DNA of 64,000 bases from Eubacteriales bacterium (GCA_030524715.1 JAUNGB010000018.1:1-64000), one strand, 5' to 3'. Positions 1 through 8,718 are shown, numbered from the stretch's first letter. Numbers and translations are program-made. The notes: generated from the sequence alone by a model not told the origin.

Positions 1-73
1 TTTAAAATTAAAATTGCATTAAGTAAAATATTTATATATAGAAGCTTGCGAAAGAAGGTTTTGGAGGAATGCG

Positions 74-1591
74 GTGAACAGTTTAAGAAACCAGTGGATG
101 AAAATGTCTCTTTATAAAAAAATAGCTCTTTTTGTTGCGGGAGTGATCGCTGTGATGGTGCTCTCTGTTGTCTTTACCATGCAGGTAATGAATTATTCTC
201 TTGGCAAATTTGATTCTATACTGACGGATAATTCCAGATGTTATAATCTTTATCGTGCAATGGAAACAGAGATCAGCGCTTTTGAAACGCATATGCTGGC
301 GCCTGCCGAAGGAACAAAGCAGAAGGTAATGGAAGCCTGCGTTGATACGGAATTCTGTCTGGAGCAGCTTCCCATGGAGTATAAAAAGATCAAAGAAGAG
401 CGGTATGGGAGAACCTGGAATCTGATAAACGGATATGCGGGATATCGGGAACACAGAGATGCCGTCCTGGAAATGGATCCGGAGAAAGAAGCTTATGTGA
501 CAGAGCTGTATAAGGTGTATGAAATGCAGGAGATGCTCCTGAAATACGCTCTCCGTCTGGAACAGGAGACGCTGAAAGCCGGCAACGACGAATATATGGA
601 ACGGGCAGACATGTTTCGTTATATCCATTGGCTTATCGCCGCATCAGCGGTTGTGATGGGAGTGGTCTTGTTTATGCTTGCAAGACTTTTTGCCAGAACA
701 TTGATCTATCCGCTGATCGAGATGGCAAAAAATTCACGGAAGCTGGCGGAGAATGACTTTGCCGTGGAGGAACTTTACGTAGAGAATCAGGATGAACTGG
801 GAGAACTTGTACATGCTTTTAACTATATGGTGCGGGCGACCAGGAACTCGATCAGTCTTTTGGAGGAAAAAAACAGGGTGGAGGAGCTTTTACATAAGAA
901 GGAAGTTGAAAAAATAGACATGATGCGCCGGATGGACGCCGCCCAGCTGGAGCTTTTGAAAAGTCAGGTAAATCCGCATTTTCTGTTTAATACGCTGAGT
1001 ATGATCTCAGGTATGGCAAAGCTGGAGGAAGCGAGAGTGACGGAAAAAATGATTGAGAATCTCAGCAATCTTTTCCGGTATAATCTGCGGACAAAAGCCC
1101 AAATCGTTCCTATTTGTAAGGAGCTTCAGGTGATCGAGAGCTATATGTATATCCAGCAGATGCGCTTTGAACCGAGGATCCAGTACAGGCTGATTCAGGA
1201 AGCTGATCCGGAGGCAGTGATGATTCCGGCGTTTACTCTGCAGCCTCTGGTAGAAAACGCGGTAATACACGGACTTTCCAGGAAGGAAGAGGGCGGAAGG
1301 CTGACCATACACATCTGGGAGAAACAGGGAACGGCGTGGATCACAGTGGCCGATACCGGAAGAGGCATGAGCAGAGAACAACTGGAAGAAGTAAGAAAAC
1401 GGCTGGAAGCCGGGGAGATGGCAGCCAGAGGTATCGGGCTTGGAAATATTTATGAAAGAATGAAAAAGCTTTATCCGGATGGCTCATGCAGGATTTACAG
1501 CAGAGAGAACGCAGGTACAGTTGTGAAGCTGGAGATCCCGCAGCTTTCGGCAGACAAAGGGAAGGAAATGGTTGAGAAAGGATATGTATAA
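74..1591 (+). CDS. LytS/YesM-type sensor histidine kinase
   Basis: This is a membrane sensor kinase of 505 aa that should phosphorylate the response regulator encoded directly after it. A membrane segment lies near residues 16-38, an extracytoplasmic region follows to about 182, and a second membrane segment spans about 183-206, then a HAMP linker. The His_kinase (PF06580) block carries the phospho-acceptor histidine in NPHFLFNTL, and the C-terminal ATPase has the N box LQPLVENAVIHG and the glycine motif DTGRGMS. The start is GTG with GGAGG about 6 bases upstream. It lies in one direction with a response regulator, a DctP-like lipoprotein and an HD-type protein, which suggests it senses a TRAP substrate presented by that lipoprotein. 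The ligand is unknown. Confidence 0.93.
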   Translation: MNSLRNQWMKMSLYKKIALFVAGVIAVMVLSVVFTMQVMNYSLGKFDSILTDNSRCYNLYRAMETEISAFETHMLAPAEGTKQKVMEACVDTEFCLEQLPMEYKKIKEERYGRTWNLINGYAGYREHRDAVLEMDPEKEAYVTELYKVYEMQEMLLKYALRLEQETLKAGNDEYMERADMFRYIHWLIAASAVVMGVVLFMLARLFARTLIYPLIEMAKNSRKLAENDFAVEELYVENQDELGELVHAFNYMVRATRNSISLLEEKNRVEELLHKKEVEKIDMMRRMDAAQLELLKSQVNPHFLFNTLSMISGMAKLEEARVTEKMIENLSNLFRYNLRTKAQIVPICKELQVIESYMYIQQMRFEPRIQYRLIQEADPEAVMIPAFTLQPLVENAVIHGLSRKEEGGRLTIHIWEKQGTAWITVADTGRGMSREQLEEVRKRLEAGEMAARGIGLGNIYERMKKLYPDGSCRIYSRENAGTVVKLEIPQLSADKGKEMVEKGYV

Positions 1592-2357
1592 GTTACTTGT
1601 GGCGGATGATGAGACAATCGAACGGATCGTTGTGTGCAAAACCCTGGAACAGAATTTTGGCGAAGAGTGCGTGGTTTTCCAGGCAAAAAACGGAAGGGAA
1701 GCGCTGGAAATCTATGAGAAGGAGAAATGCCAGATCGCGATTCTGGATATTGAGATGCCGGGAATCACAGGCTTGGAAGCGGCGCGGCGGATCCGAAGCC
1801 AGGACGAAGATTGCGTGATTATTTTTCTCACGGCCTATGATGAGTTTTCCTATGCAAAGCAGGCGATTTCTATCCGGGTTCTGGATTATCTTTTGAAGCC
1901 GTGCAGCGGAAAAGAATTACTTTTTACTGTGGAAGCCGCTATGCAGCAGGTTCAAGGCAAGGCTCGGCTGGTTCAGAGCGCGGCGGGAGAGGAAGACAGT
2001 GAAGAAGAGCCGGATAATGAAAAGCTGGCTATGGTGAAGAAAGCCGCGGAAGAATACATTCGGAAAAATTATGGGAAGGATATCTCCATGCAGAGCCTTG
2101 CCGCGCGGATGAACTACTCGGAGGCGTATTTCTGTAAGCTGTTTAAGCAGTGCTTTCATATGAATTTCATGGCGTATCTGGTGGATTACCGGATGGCGGC
2201 AGCACGGGAAATGTTGGAAAATACGGCGAAAACCATCAAGGAGATCGGCAGGGAGGTGGGATATCAGGATCCTAATTATTTTACGAAGGTTTTTAAGCGT
2301 ACAGTGGGGATGAAACCGTCTGAGTACAGGCTGAAGGCAGTACAGAAGAATTCGTGA
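1584..2357 (+). CDS. AraC-family response regulator (YesN type)
   Basis: A DNA-binding response regulator of 257 aa, the partner of the kinase that overlaps its first 8 bases. The receiver domain has the acidic pair in VADDET, the phospho-acceptor aspartate in ILDIEMPG, and the conserved lysine in LLKPC. An acidic linker (about residues 135-148) leads to a C-terminal AraC double helix-turn-helix ending in GYQDPNYFTKVFKRTVGMKP. I chose the ATG at 1584, with GAGAAAGG upstream, over a TTG at 1572. Its likely targets are the nearby dctP-dctQ-dctM genes, which is inference from position only. Confidence 0.93.
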   Translation: MYKLLVADDETIERIVVCKTLEQNFGEECVVFQAKNGREALEIYEKEKCQIAILDIEMPGITGLEAARRIRSQDEDCVIIFLTAYDEFSYAKQAISIRVLDYLLKPCSGKELLFTVEAAMQQVQGKARLVQSAAGEEDSEEEPDNEKLAMVKKAAEEYIRKNYGKDISMQSLAARMNYSEAYFCKLFKQCFHMNFMAYLVDYRMAAAREMLENTAKTIKEIGREVGYQDPNYFTKVFKRTVGMKPSEYRLKAVQKNS

Positions 2358-2403
2358 AAGCAGGGGTGCCCGGCGGAAGCCGGAACAGGTTGGGGGTGTT
2401 GGT

Positions 2404-3414
2404 TTGAAGAAAAAAGTAGCGTCGGCTGTCGTTTTTCTGGTACTGGTTGTTCTGATCGCAGGCTGTCTGGGAAAAAGAAAAGCGGCGGAGATCATACCGG
2501 AATATGTGTTTACCTATGCGGAAAACCAGGCGGAGGATTATCCGACGACCATGGGAGCGAAAAAATTCTCGGAGCTTGTGTATGAGAGGACAAACGGAAA
2601 GATAATAATTCAGATTAAGTCGGGCGGAGAATTGGGCGAGGAAGGACAGGTGATCAGGCAGATGCAGTTTGGAGGAATTGACTTTGCCAGAATTTCCCTT
2701 ACTACCATGTCGGATGTCATCCCCCGCATGAATGTGCTGCAGATGCCGTATCTGTATGAGGACTCGGAGCATATGTGGAGGGTTCTGGACGGTGAGATCG
2801 GAGAAGAATTTCTCGGGCTATTTACGGCGGTGGATCTGGTGGCGTTGTCCTGGTATGACGCCGGGGCCAGAAGCTTTTACAGTAAATCCAAAAGGATCCG
2901 TAAGCTGGAGGACCTTCAGGGGATGGTCGTCCGTGTACAGGAGTCCGCCCTTATGAAGGATATGGTAAGGGCTCTTGGGGGGATTCCCTATACCAATGCA
3001 TTTTCTGCAGTTTACTCGGCATTTGAGACAGGGAAGATCGACGCGGCGGAAAATAACTGGCCCTCGTATGAGTCAACCGGACACTGGAAGGTTGCCGGAT
3101 ATTTTACGGTGGACGAGCATACCCGTGTGCCTGAGGTACAGCTATGTTCAGCCAGAACCTGGAAGCAGCTTTCCACGGAATATCAGGACATTATCCGGGA
3201 ATGCGCCCGGGAATCGGCGCTGTACGAGCGGGAACTCTGGAATGAGAGAGAAGAAGAGGCCAGACGGAAGGTGCTGGAGCAGGGCTGCGAGGAAATTTTG
3301 CCGGATGCGGAAGAAATCCGGAAATTTCAGGAGGCAGTGGAGCCGATCTATGAGAAATATTGCTCCGACTATATGGACGACATAAATAAGATAAAAAACA
3401 GTTCTTATAAATAA
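2404..3414 (+). CDS. DctP-like TRAP solute-binding lipoprotein (sensor-linked)
   Basis: A 336-aa member of the DctP family of periplasmic-type binding proteins, which bind organic acids for TRAP transporters. It starts with TTG and a lipoprotein signal peptide with lipobox IAGC, so it should be anchored to the outer face of the membrane. The family pattern is clear: GAKKFSELVYERTNGKI, the GGIDFARIS turn, and the GKIDAAENN segment. It is not followed by permease genes; instead it sits in the kinase/regulator operon while a complete TRAP set with its own DctP is 1.7 kb downstream. This suggests a role as a ligand-presenting co-sensor rather than as a transport component, though it might also serve the downstream permease. 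Confidence 0.88.
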   Translation: MKKKVASAVVFLVLVVLIAGCLGKRKAAEIIPEYVFTYAENQAEDYPTTMGAKKFSELVYERTNGKIIIQIKSGGELGEEGQVIRQMQFGGIDFARISLTTMSDVIPRMNVLQMPYLYEDSEHMWRVLDGEIGEEFLGLFTAVDLVALSWYDAGARSFYSKSKRIRKLEDLQGMVVRVQESALMKDMVRALGGIPYTNAFSAVYSAFETGKIDAAENNWPSYESTGHWKVAGYFTVDEHTRVPEVQLCSARTWKQLSTEYQDIIRECARESALYERELWNEREEEARRKVLEQGCEEILPDAEEIRKFQEAVEPIYEKYCSDYMDDINKIKNSSYK

Positions 3415-3457
3415 GATAAAAAACAGCTCCTGCGGGAATGAATTTTCAAACACGCTC
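3409..3457. repeat. MITE solo end next to a short duplication
   Basis: A short stretch beginning AATAAGATAAAAAACAG is duplicated across the end of the DctP-like gene. Directly after it, 3433-3457 matches one end of the MITE-like family found at 36748 and 55701 (GGGAATGAATTTTCAAACACGCTC). Only this one end is present, so it is a solo remnant. Confidence 0.7.
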
Positions 3458-3488
3458 GAACGTAATAAAAGTATAGGAAGGTGAGAGA

Positions 3489-4100
3489 ATGCAGCTTGCG
3501 GCAATCAATATGGTACAGGAAAATGCGGAAAAGACGCGCGGCATTTTGATGCGGATGACAGATCTGCTGGAGTGCTGGGAGCTTGGACTGGGACAGCATT
3601 CCAGGCGGACAGCGGCTTATGTGGAACTGCTTGTGGAGAAAATGAGGGAAATGGGCGTTTATGGGGATGTATTGACTCCGGAGTGTGCAGAGCGTCTGAA
3701 AAGAGGCGCCTGTATGCATGAAATAGGCAGGCTGGCGTCCGTACCCGCTATGGCAGGAATTGATACGGTCTCCGGGAATAACTGTGCACAGGCGGGAGAA
3801 CGGCTTATGGGCAGAAATCTGGAATACCTGAGCGATGACAGGCTTGCACGGATCATTCAGGAAATGATCTCTTGCCAGCAGGAGAAGTGGGACGGCACCG
3901 GCTTCCCCCGAGGCTTAAAGGGCGAAGAAATTCCGTTGTCAGCAAGGATCCTGGCGGTAGCGGACATGTATGACTGTCTTTTGGAACAAAATCCCGGTGA
4001 AAAAGAGGCGGCATCCGGGAAGGCGGCTGACGCCATGAAAAAAGAGTGCGGCCAGCGCTTTGACCCGGAAATTCTTAACGCCTTCCTGGCGTGTGTTTAA
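3489..4100 (+). CDS. Degenerate HD-GYP-type domain protein
   Basis: A 203-aa soluble protein built on an HD-GYP fold, the family that hydrolyses cyclic di-GMP. The C-terminal signature EKWDGTGFPRGLKGEEIPL followed by ARILAVADMYD is well preserved. However, the metal-binding HD pair reads MHEIGRL (HE in place of HD), and the following histidine pair is replaced in CQQEKW. Key ligands therefore look lost, so it is probably a regulatory or binding protein and not an active phosphodiesterase. It comes 74 bases after the DctP-like lipoprotein with an AAGGTGAGAG ribosome site, and may belong to the same operon. Its 3' end overlaps the opposing gene by 26 bases. Confidence 0.8.
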   Translation: MQLAAINMVQENAEKTRGILMRMTDLLECWELGLGQHSRRTAAYVELLVEKMREMGVYGDVLTPECAERLKRGACMHEIGRLASVPAMAGIDTVSGNNCAQAGERLMGRNLEYLSDDRLARIIQEMISCQQEKWDGTGFPRGLKGEEIPLSARILAVADMYDCLLEQNPGEKEAASGKAADAMKKECGQRFDPEILNAFLACV

Positions 4101-4617
4101 AAGCGCCGGGGCAGTTCTCTTCCAGGAGGCGAACTGCCTCGGCGGAAGCATCCAGCCGGAAAGGAAGCAGATATGCTCTGCCATTGTCTGTATAAACATA
4201 AGCGCAGTTTTTTCTGGAATAGACCCGGCAGATGCGTTCCCAGGAATAGTGCATCCTCTCTTTCGCGCTGGAGGCGCTGAAGCCGTTTGGAGAGAAGGAC
4301 AGCGTATAGACGGTGGGGGTTGATGAGAGCTTCATACGCTTTGCCTGCTCACGCACAGAAGAGAGAAAATTGAGGAAATAAACGGCGGGCAGTCCCAGGC
4401 CGATGATGAGAAGGATCGTGCCGAGAAGCTCCGCCTGCTGGGCATGTCTGCGGAAAATAAAGCAGACTGACGCAAAGCCGCACATGATGATTGCAAAAGC
4501 CAGAGGCGCCAGTATGCGTCTTTGGCGGATAAAGGTGTCAAAAAGAGCAAAGGAACGAAATTCCTGTTCTTTCATGGTTACGGGGATGCGGATCGTTTCA
4601 GCTTTTGATTTTTTCAT
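4075..4617 (-). CDS. YcxB-like membrane protein
   Basis: A 180-aa protein read leftward. Two membrane segments lie near residues 38-57 and 65-84, and a soluble C-terminal part of YcxB type follows (YTLSFSPNGFSASSAKER, then HYSWERICRVYSRKNCAYVY). The family is common in Clostridia and its function is not established. The gene converges with the HD-GYP-like gene and overlaps it by 26 bases. It stands alone, with no partner suggesting a role. Confidence 0.72.
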   Translation of the reverse strand: MKKSKAETIRIPVTMKEQEFRSFALFDTFIRQRRILAPLAFAIIMCGFASVCFIFRRHAQQAELLGTILLIIGLGLPAVYFLNFLSSVREQAKRMKLSSTPTVYTLSFSPNGFSASSAKERMHYSWERICRVYSRKNCAYVYTDNGRAYLLPFRLDASAEAVRLLEENCPGAFKHTPGRR

Positions 4618-4663
4618 TGTTATCGTCTCTTTCTGTTTGGTATATCTGATATATGCTTCACGA

Positions 4664-4745
4664 GGATGTACAGGGATTCGGTTTGGAATTATGTCAGCAT
4701 AGCTGACCCGGATCCCGCATCAGGACTCGCGAGCGAGTCTTGAAC
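4664..4745 (+). repeat. REP-like palindromic repeat, copy 1
   Basis: First complete copy of a dispersed element of about 80 bp. It contains TATGTCAGCATAGCTGAC, a GATTCGG...CCGGATCCCGC inverted pair and the palindrome ACTCGCGAGCGAGT. Close relatives lie at 10611, 54531 and, reversed, 55621. The rest of 4618-4890 holds no gene that I can support. Confidence 0.85.
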
Positions 4746-4890
4746 GTAGGGATCATTCCTGTGTTTTCAGACATTTCATCATAAGAAATATCATACACGG
4801 AAACGAAAAAAAAGCAATCTTTTTATAACGGATTTTTTGTCTGCGGACGTATTTTCGTGAATTTGCACAGAAATCGTACTCTAAATTTAT

Positions 4891-4933
4891 ACTAGTATAC
4901 TAGTGGACAAATATACAGGAGATGTGCTATACT
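4891..4933 (+). promoter_or_regulatory. Promoter and candidate operator of the TRAP operon
   Basis: A perfect 14-bp palindrome, ACTAGTATACTAGT, lies at 4891-4904. It touches a -35 box TGGACA (4904-4909), with an 18-bp spacer and a -10 box TATACT (4928-4933). Many FCD-type GntR regulators bind GTATAC-centred palindromes, so this is a plausible site for the regulator at 7990. The regulator-site pairing is inferred. Confidence 0.7.
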
Positions 4934-4964
4934 GACAGTATCAAGAACAGAGAACAAAACAGTC

Positions 4965-5051
4965 AGAGCGTATTTGGAAATTGCTTTCTGCAAGATGTAT
5001 TCCACAAATTGGAGGATGCAGATTACGGGAATGAATTTTCAAACACATTCT
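4965..5051 (-). repeat. Internally deleted MITE in the dctP leader
   Basis: An 87-bp derivative of the MITE-like family seen in full at 36748, in reverse orientation. It keeps both ends (AGAGCGTATTTGGAAATTGC and GAATGAATTTTCAAACACATTCT) but lacks the centre. It lies between the promoter at 4904-4933 and dctP, so it is transcribed as part of the 5' leader and could fold as a hairpin. Confidence 0.8.
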
Positions 5052-5084
5052 GGTGTTTAAAGTTCGGAATCAGGAGGAAATAAG

Positions 5085-6089
5085 ATGAGAAAGACCATGA
5101 AAAAAATGATGGCAGCAATGTTGACGGCAGCGATGACGCTCCCTATGGCCGCAGTACCTGCAATGGCAGACGATGAGGTAACTCTTGTTTACGCAGAGGT
5201 AAATCCGGAGGATTCCCTGATGGGCAGAACCGCCGCCGCCTTTAAGGAAAAAGTAGAAGAACTGACAGACGGCTCCGTAAAGATTGACATCCAGTACAGC
5301 GGCGTACTTGGCGACGAGGCGACGGTACTTGATACCATGATCGGCGGAGGCGGTACCATCGATCTTGCACGTGTGGCAACCTTCAGCCTCACCAACTATG
5401 GAGCGAAGCGTACGTCTCTGTTAAGTGTTCCCTACACCTTCTCCGGACGTGAGCATTTCTGGAAATTTGCGGACAGCGAGCTTGGCGCAGAGCTTTTGAA
5501 GGAGCCGGAAGAGACCGGGCTTGGAGTGCAGGGCCTGTTTTATGTGGAAGAGGGCTTCCGTCATTTCTTCCTGACAGAAGAGGTGAGCGGCCTGGAAGAT
5601 CTGGCAGGCAAAAAGCTCCGTGTATCAAATGACCCGATCATGACCGGTATGGTAGACGGCTTGAAGGCTTCCGCCACGGTGGTTGCCTTTGGAGAACTGT
5701 ATTCCGCATTGTCCTCAGGCGTGGTTGACGGTGCTGAACAGCCGATCGTAAATTATCAGTCCAACGCATTTAATGAAGTCGCTCCATACATGATCAAGGA
5801 CGGACATACACTGGGATGCGCCGAGGTTCTGATCACTGACGCGGCAATGGCGAAGCTTTCTGAAGAACAGGCGGCAGCAGTAGCAGAAGCAGGAAAGTAT
5901 GCGAGCGAATTTAACGCGGATCTTTCCGAAGAGATTGAGAATGAATGTATTGCGGAACTGGAAGAAGCCGGTGTGAAATTTACAGAGGTAGAGGACCTGA
6001 CTGAGTGGCAGGAGGCATGCGCAGACATTATCAACAGCAGCATTGAAGGAATGGAAGAGGACTATCAGGCAATTCTTGATATGCAGTAA
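5085..6089 (+). CDS. dctP: TRAP transporter solute-binding protein
   Basis: A 334-aa extracytoplasmic binding protein of the DctP family, which delivers an organic acid to the DctQM permease. A typical signal peptide (MRKTMKKMMAAMLTAAMT to about residue 28) ends near AMADDE. There is no lipobox, so it is secreted or processed differently from the lipoprotein paralogue at 2404. Family features include AAAFKEKVEELTDGSVKI, GTIDLARV and the binding-site region LRVSNDPIM. It begins a dctP-dctQ-dctM-GntR run and has a strong AGGAGG ribosome site. The substrate cannot be told; sugar acids or C4-dicarboxylates are usual for this family. Confidence 0.93.
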   Translation: MRKTMKKMMAAMLTAAMTLPMAAVPAMADDEVTLVYAEVNPEDSLMGRTAAAFKEKVEELTDGSVKIDIQYSGVLGDEATVLDTMIGGGGTIDLARVATFSLTNYGAKRTSLLSVPYTFSGREHFWKFADSELGAELLKEPEETGLGVQGLFYVEEGFRHFFLTEEVSGLEDLAGKKLRVSNDPIMTGMVDGLKASATVVAFGELYSALSSGVVDGAEQPIVNYQSNAFNEVAPYMIKDGHTLGCAEVLITDAAMAKLSEEQAAAVAEAGKYASEFNADLSEEIENECIAELEEAGVKFTEVEDLTEWQEACADIINSSIEGMEEDYQAILDMQ

Positions 6090-6103
6090 AGAACATAAGA
6101 GGA

Positions 6104-6637
6104 ATGAGTATGAATGGAGTTTTTGAAAAGCTGGATCGTTTGAAACCGGTTTATGACGCGGTTTATAAGGCTACCATGTTTTTGTGTAAGCTGTTGTTGA
6201 TCGCGGACGTGGGGATCACCAGTATGGCAGTGCTTGGACGTTATGTTTCGTTTGTGCCGGATCCGGCGTGGAGTGAGGAAATCGTATTGACGCTGATGGT
6301 ATACATGGCGGTTCTGAGCGCGTCTATGGCGCTGCGCAGGAACGCGCATATCCGTATGACAGCCCTTGATACCTTTCTGCCGAAGAAGGTGATACAGGTT
6401 CTGGATATTCTGGCAGACCTTGCGGTTCTGGCGTTCGGCGTTATTATGATCGTGGAGGGATGGAAATACGCCAGCGGGATCGGCTCCAAGGGATTTTACA
6501 CAAGTATCCCCACTTTGTCCAAGTTCTGGATGTATTTCCCGGTACCTCTGGCGGGAGTGACTATGGTGGTATTTGAGATTGAGACATTTTATAATCATGT
6601 AAAGGTACTTGCAGGAAAGGGGGAAGACAACAGATGA
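6104..6637 (+). CDS. dctQ: TRAP transporter small permease
   Basis: A 177-aa membrane protein of the DctQ family, the small subunit that pairs with DctM and docks the loaded binding protein. Four hydrophobic segments are visible, and the family motif region around DPAWSEEIVLTLMVYM, with the arginines of ALRRNAHIRM, is conserved. It starts 14 bases after dctP and its stop overlaps the dctM start in an ATGA arrangement, so the two are translationally coupled. Confidence 0.92.
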   Translation: MSMNGVFEKLDRLKPVYDAVYKATMFLCKLLLIADVGITSMAVLGRYVSFVPDPAWSEEIVLTLMVYMAVLSASMALRRNAHIRMTALDTFLPKKVIQVLDILADLAVLAFGVIMIVEGWKYASGIGSKGFYTSIPTLSKFWMYFPVPLAGVTMVVFEIETFYNHVKVLAGKGEDNR

Positions 6638-7926
6638 CTCCGGAGAATATGGCGATAGCTATTTTACTTGGAAGCTTTTTTGTTATGATTTTTCTTCGGT
6701 TCCCCATTGCATATGCGGTAGGAATTTCATCAGTCCTTTGCCTTTTGTATCTGGGGCTGCCCCTTAGCAGCGTGTGCCAGCAAATGGTAAAGGGCGTGAG
6801 CTCTTTCAGCCTGATGGCGGTGCCGTTCTTTATCACCATGGGCTGTCTGATGGGCTCCGGAGGGATCAGCGAGAAGCTGATCGCGCTGGCGAATGCACTG
6901 GTAGGATGGATGCGGGGCGGCATGGCTATGGTAAACATTGTGGCTTCGTACTTCTTTGGCGGAATTTCCGGTTCAGCGGCAGCGGACACGGCGTCTCTCG
7001 GCTCGATCCTGATTCCTATGATGGTGGAACAGGGATATGACGATGATTTTTCCACTGCTGTCACGATTACGTCCTCCTGTGAGGGACTTCTGGTTCCTCC
7101 CAGCCACAATATGGTCATCTATGCCACAACCGCAGGCGGGATTTCCGTGGGAAGTCTGTTTCTTGCCGGATATGTGCCGGGCGCTTTACTGGCGGTATCC
7201 CTGATGATCGGCTCCTACATCATCTCCGTAAAACGAAATTATCCAAAGGGAGAGAAGTTCAGCCTGAAGAATTTTATCAAGCAGGTTTCCGTATCCTTCT
7301 GGGCGCTGGCGGCTGTTCTGATCGTGGTATTCGGCGTGGTAGGAGGGGTGTTTACCGCTACGGAATCTGCGGCTATTGCCGTAATCTACAGCCTGATCGT
7401 CAGTGTGTTTATTTACAAAGGACTGGACTGGAAAGGGGTTTGGCGTGTTCTGGGAGAGTGTGTGGACACGTTGGCGATCGTGCTGATCCTGATTGCAACC
7501 TCCAATGTGTTCGGCTACTGTCTGACCTACCTTCATGTGCCCAGCCTTGCCGCCAATGCAATTACAAACATCACAGATAATCCGATTATTCTGGCTTTGC
7601 TTCTGAACCTGATCCTTCTGGTTCTGGGATGCATCATGGATATGGCGCCCATCATTCTGATCGCTACGCCGATCCTTCTTCCTCTGGCCACGTCAATCGG
7701 TATCGATCCGATCCAGTTCGGGATCATGATCGTCCTGAACTGCGGCATCGGCCTTTTGACACCGCCTGTGGGCGCGGTATTATTTATCGGTTCCGCCGTA
7801 TCCAAGGTATCAATGGAAAGGATTGTGAAAGCGACCCTGCCGTTTTATCTGTGTATGCTCGTTACTCTGCTGCTGATTACGTTTATTCCGCAGATTTCTC
7901 TGTGGCTTCCGGGACTGTTCAGCTAA
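6634..7926 (+). CDS. dctM: TRAP transporter large permease
   Basis: A 430-aa polytopic membrane protein of the DctM family, the sodium-coupled transport subunit. Conserved features include FGGISGSAAADTASLGSI and the second inverted repeat with CGIGLLTPPVGAVLF. The length matches the family norm (about 425-435). It overlaps dctQ by 4 bases and is followed 63 bases later by a GntR regulator that has its own promoter. Confidence 0.95.
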   Translation: MTPENMAIAILLGSFFVMIFLRFPIAYAVGISSVLCLLYLGLPLSSVCQQMVKGVSSFSLMAVPFFITMGCLMGSGGISEKLIALANALVGWMRGGMAMVNIVASYFFGGISGSAAADTASLGSILIPMMVEQGYDDDFSTAVTITSSCEGLLVPPSHNMVIYATTAGGISVGSLFLAGYVPGALLAVSLMIGSYIISVKRNYPKGEKFSLKNFIKQVSVSFWALAAVLIVVFGVVGGVFTATESAAIAVIYSLIVSVFIYKGLDWKGVWRVLGECVDTLAIVLILIATSNVFGYCLTYLHVPSLAANAITNITDNPIILALLLNLILLVLGCIMDMAPIILIATPILLPLATSIGIDPIQFGIMIVLNCGIGLLTPPVGAVLFIGSAVSKVSMERIVKATLPFYLCMLVTLLLITFIPQISLWLPGLFS

Positions 7927-7932
7927 TGGATG

Positions 7933-7976
7933 TTGCTTTTTGCCGGGAAATCCTGTAAAATAGATTCATGTGAATC
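7933..7976 (+). promoter_or_regulatory. Promoter and operator of the GntR regulator
   Basis: A promoter with -35 TTGCTT (7933-7938), a 17-bp spacer and -10 TAAAAT (7956-7961) starts 7 bases after the dctM stop codon. Immediately downstream is the inverted repeat GATTCATGTGAATC (7963-7976), overlapping the expected start of transcription. This fits autorepression by the regulator that follows. Its sequence differs from the palindrome at 4891. Confidence 0.65.
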
Positions 7977-7989
7977 AGGAGGCGGAAAC

Positions 7990-8667
7990 ATGTATCTTAC
8001 AGAAAGACTTCCCAGAGAAACAGGAAGGGAATATGCACTTCGCGTAATTAAGGAGAATATCATTAACCTGGAGCTTGCGCCGGGCAGTATGGTCAGCGAA
8101 AAGGACCTGGCGGCGGAGATGGGTCTTTCCAGGACGCCTGTGCGGGAAGCCCTCATTGAACTTGCAAAGGGAAAGATTGTGGAGATTTATCCTCAGAAGG
8201 GCAGCGCTGTGGCTAAGATCGATTATAACCTGGTGGAAGAGGCCCGGTTTATGAGGGGAATTCTGGAAGACGCGGTCGTTCAGCTTGTCTGTACAACAGC
8301 AGCGCCGGAACAGATCCATAAGCTGGAAGAGAATGTAAAGCTGCAGGAATTTTACCTTGTAAATGAGGATGACCGCATGCTTCTGGAGTTGGATAACCAG
8401 TTCCATGAGATGCTGTTTGAGATCGCCAGGAAGAGGCAGGTCTACGAACTCATGCAGAATATTACGATTCACTTTGACCGGGTGCGGAGTATGTCCTTAC
8501 AGGTGGTGAAGGATACGAAGGTTGTCCAGGATCATCAGGTCATTCTGGAGGCTATCCGGCAGCAGAGTCCGGAAGAGGCCAGCAAGGCCATGGAAAGGCA
8601 TCTTTCCAGGTATATTGTGGACGAAGCCGCCCTTCGGGAAAAATATGAAGAAAGCTATTTTAAATAA
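7990..8667 (+). CDS. GntR-family regulator (FCD subfamily)
   Basis: A 225-aa repressor-type regulator with an N-terminal winged helix (LAAEMGLSRTPVREALIEL) and a helical FCD ligand domain. The FCD metal or ligand residues appear in LELDNQFHEMLF and in the C-terminal DHQVILEAI and MERHLSRY. The start was set at the ATG behind AGGAGGCGG; an upstream ATG at 7930 lies before the promoter and is unlikely. Its position after dctPQM suggests it controls that operon in response to the transported acid or a metabolite of it. Confidence 0.9.
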   Translation: MYLTERLPRETGREYALRVIKENIINLELAPGSMVSEKDLAAEMGLSRTPVREALIELAKGKIVEIYPQKGSAVAKIDYNLVEEARFMRGILEDAVVQLVCTTAAPEQIHKLEENVKLQEFYLVNEDDRMLLELDNQFHEMLFEIARKRQVYELMQNITIHFDRVRSMSLQVVKDTKVVQDHQVILEAIRQQSPEEASKAMERHLSRYIVDEAALREKYEESYFK

Positions 8668-8678
8668 AAGATGAACGA

Positions 8679-8718
8679 ACACAAAAAAGGAAGTTGGAGA
8701 CAACTTCCTTTTTTGTGT
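8679..8718 (+). terminator. Rho-independent terminator
   Basis: An 18-bp perfect stem (ACACAAAAAAGGAAGTTG and its complement) closes a GAGA tetraloop and carries a T-rich arm. It ends the TRAP/GntR unit. The following 166 bases up to 8884 are AT-rich and show nothing else clear. Confidence 0.93.
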
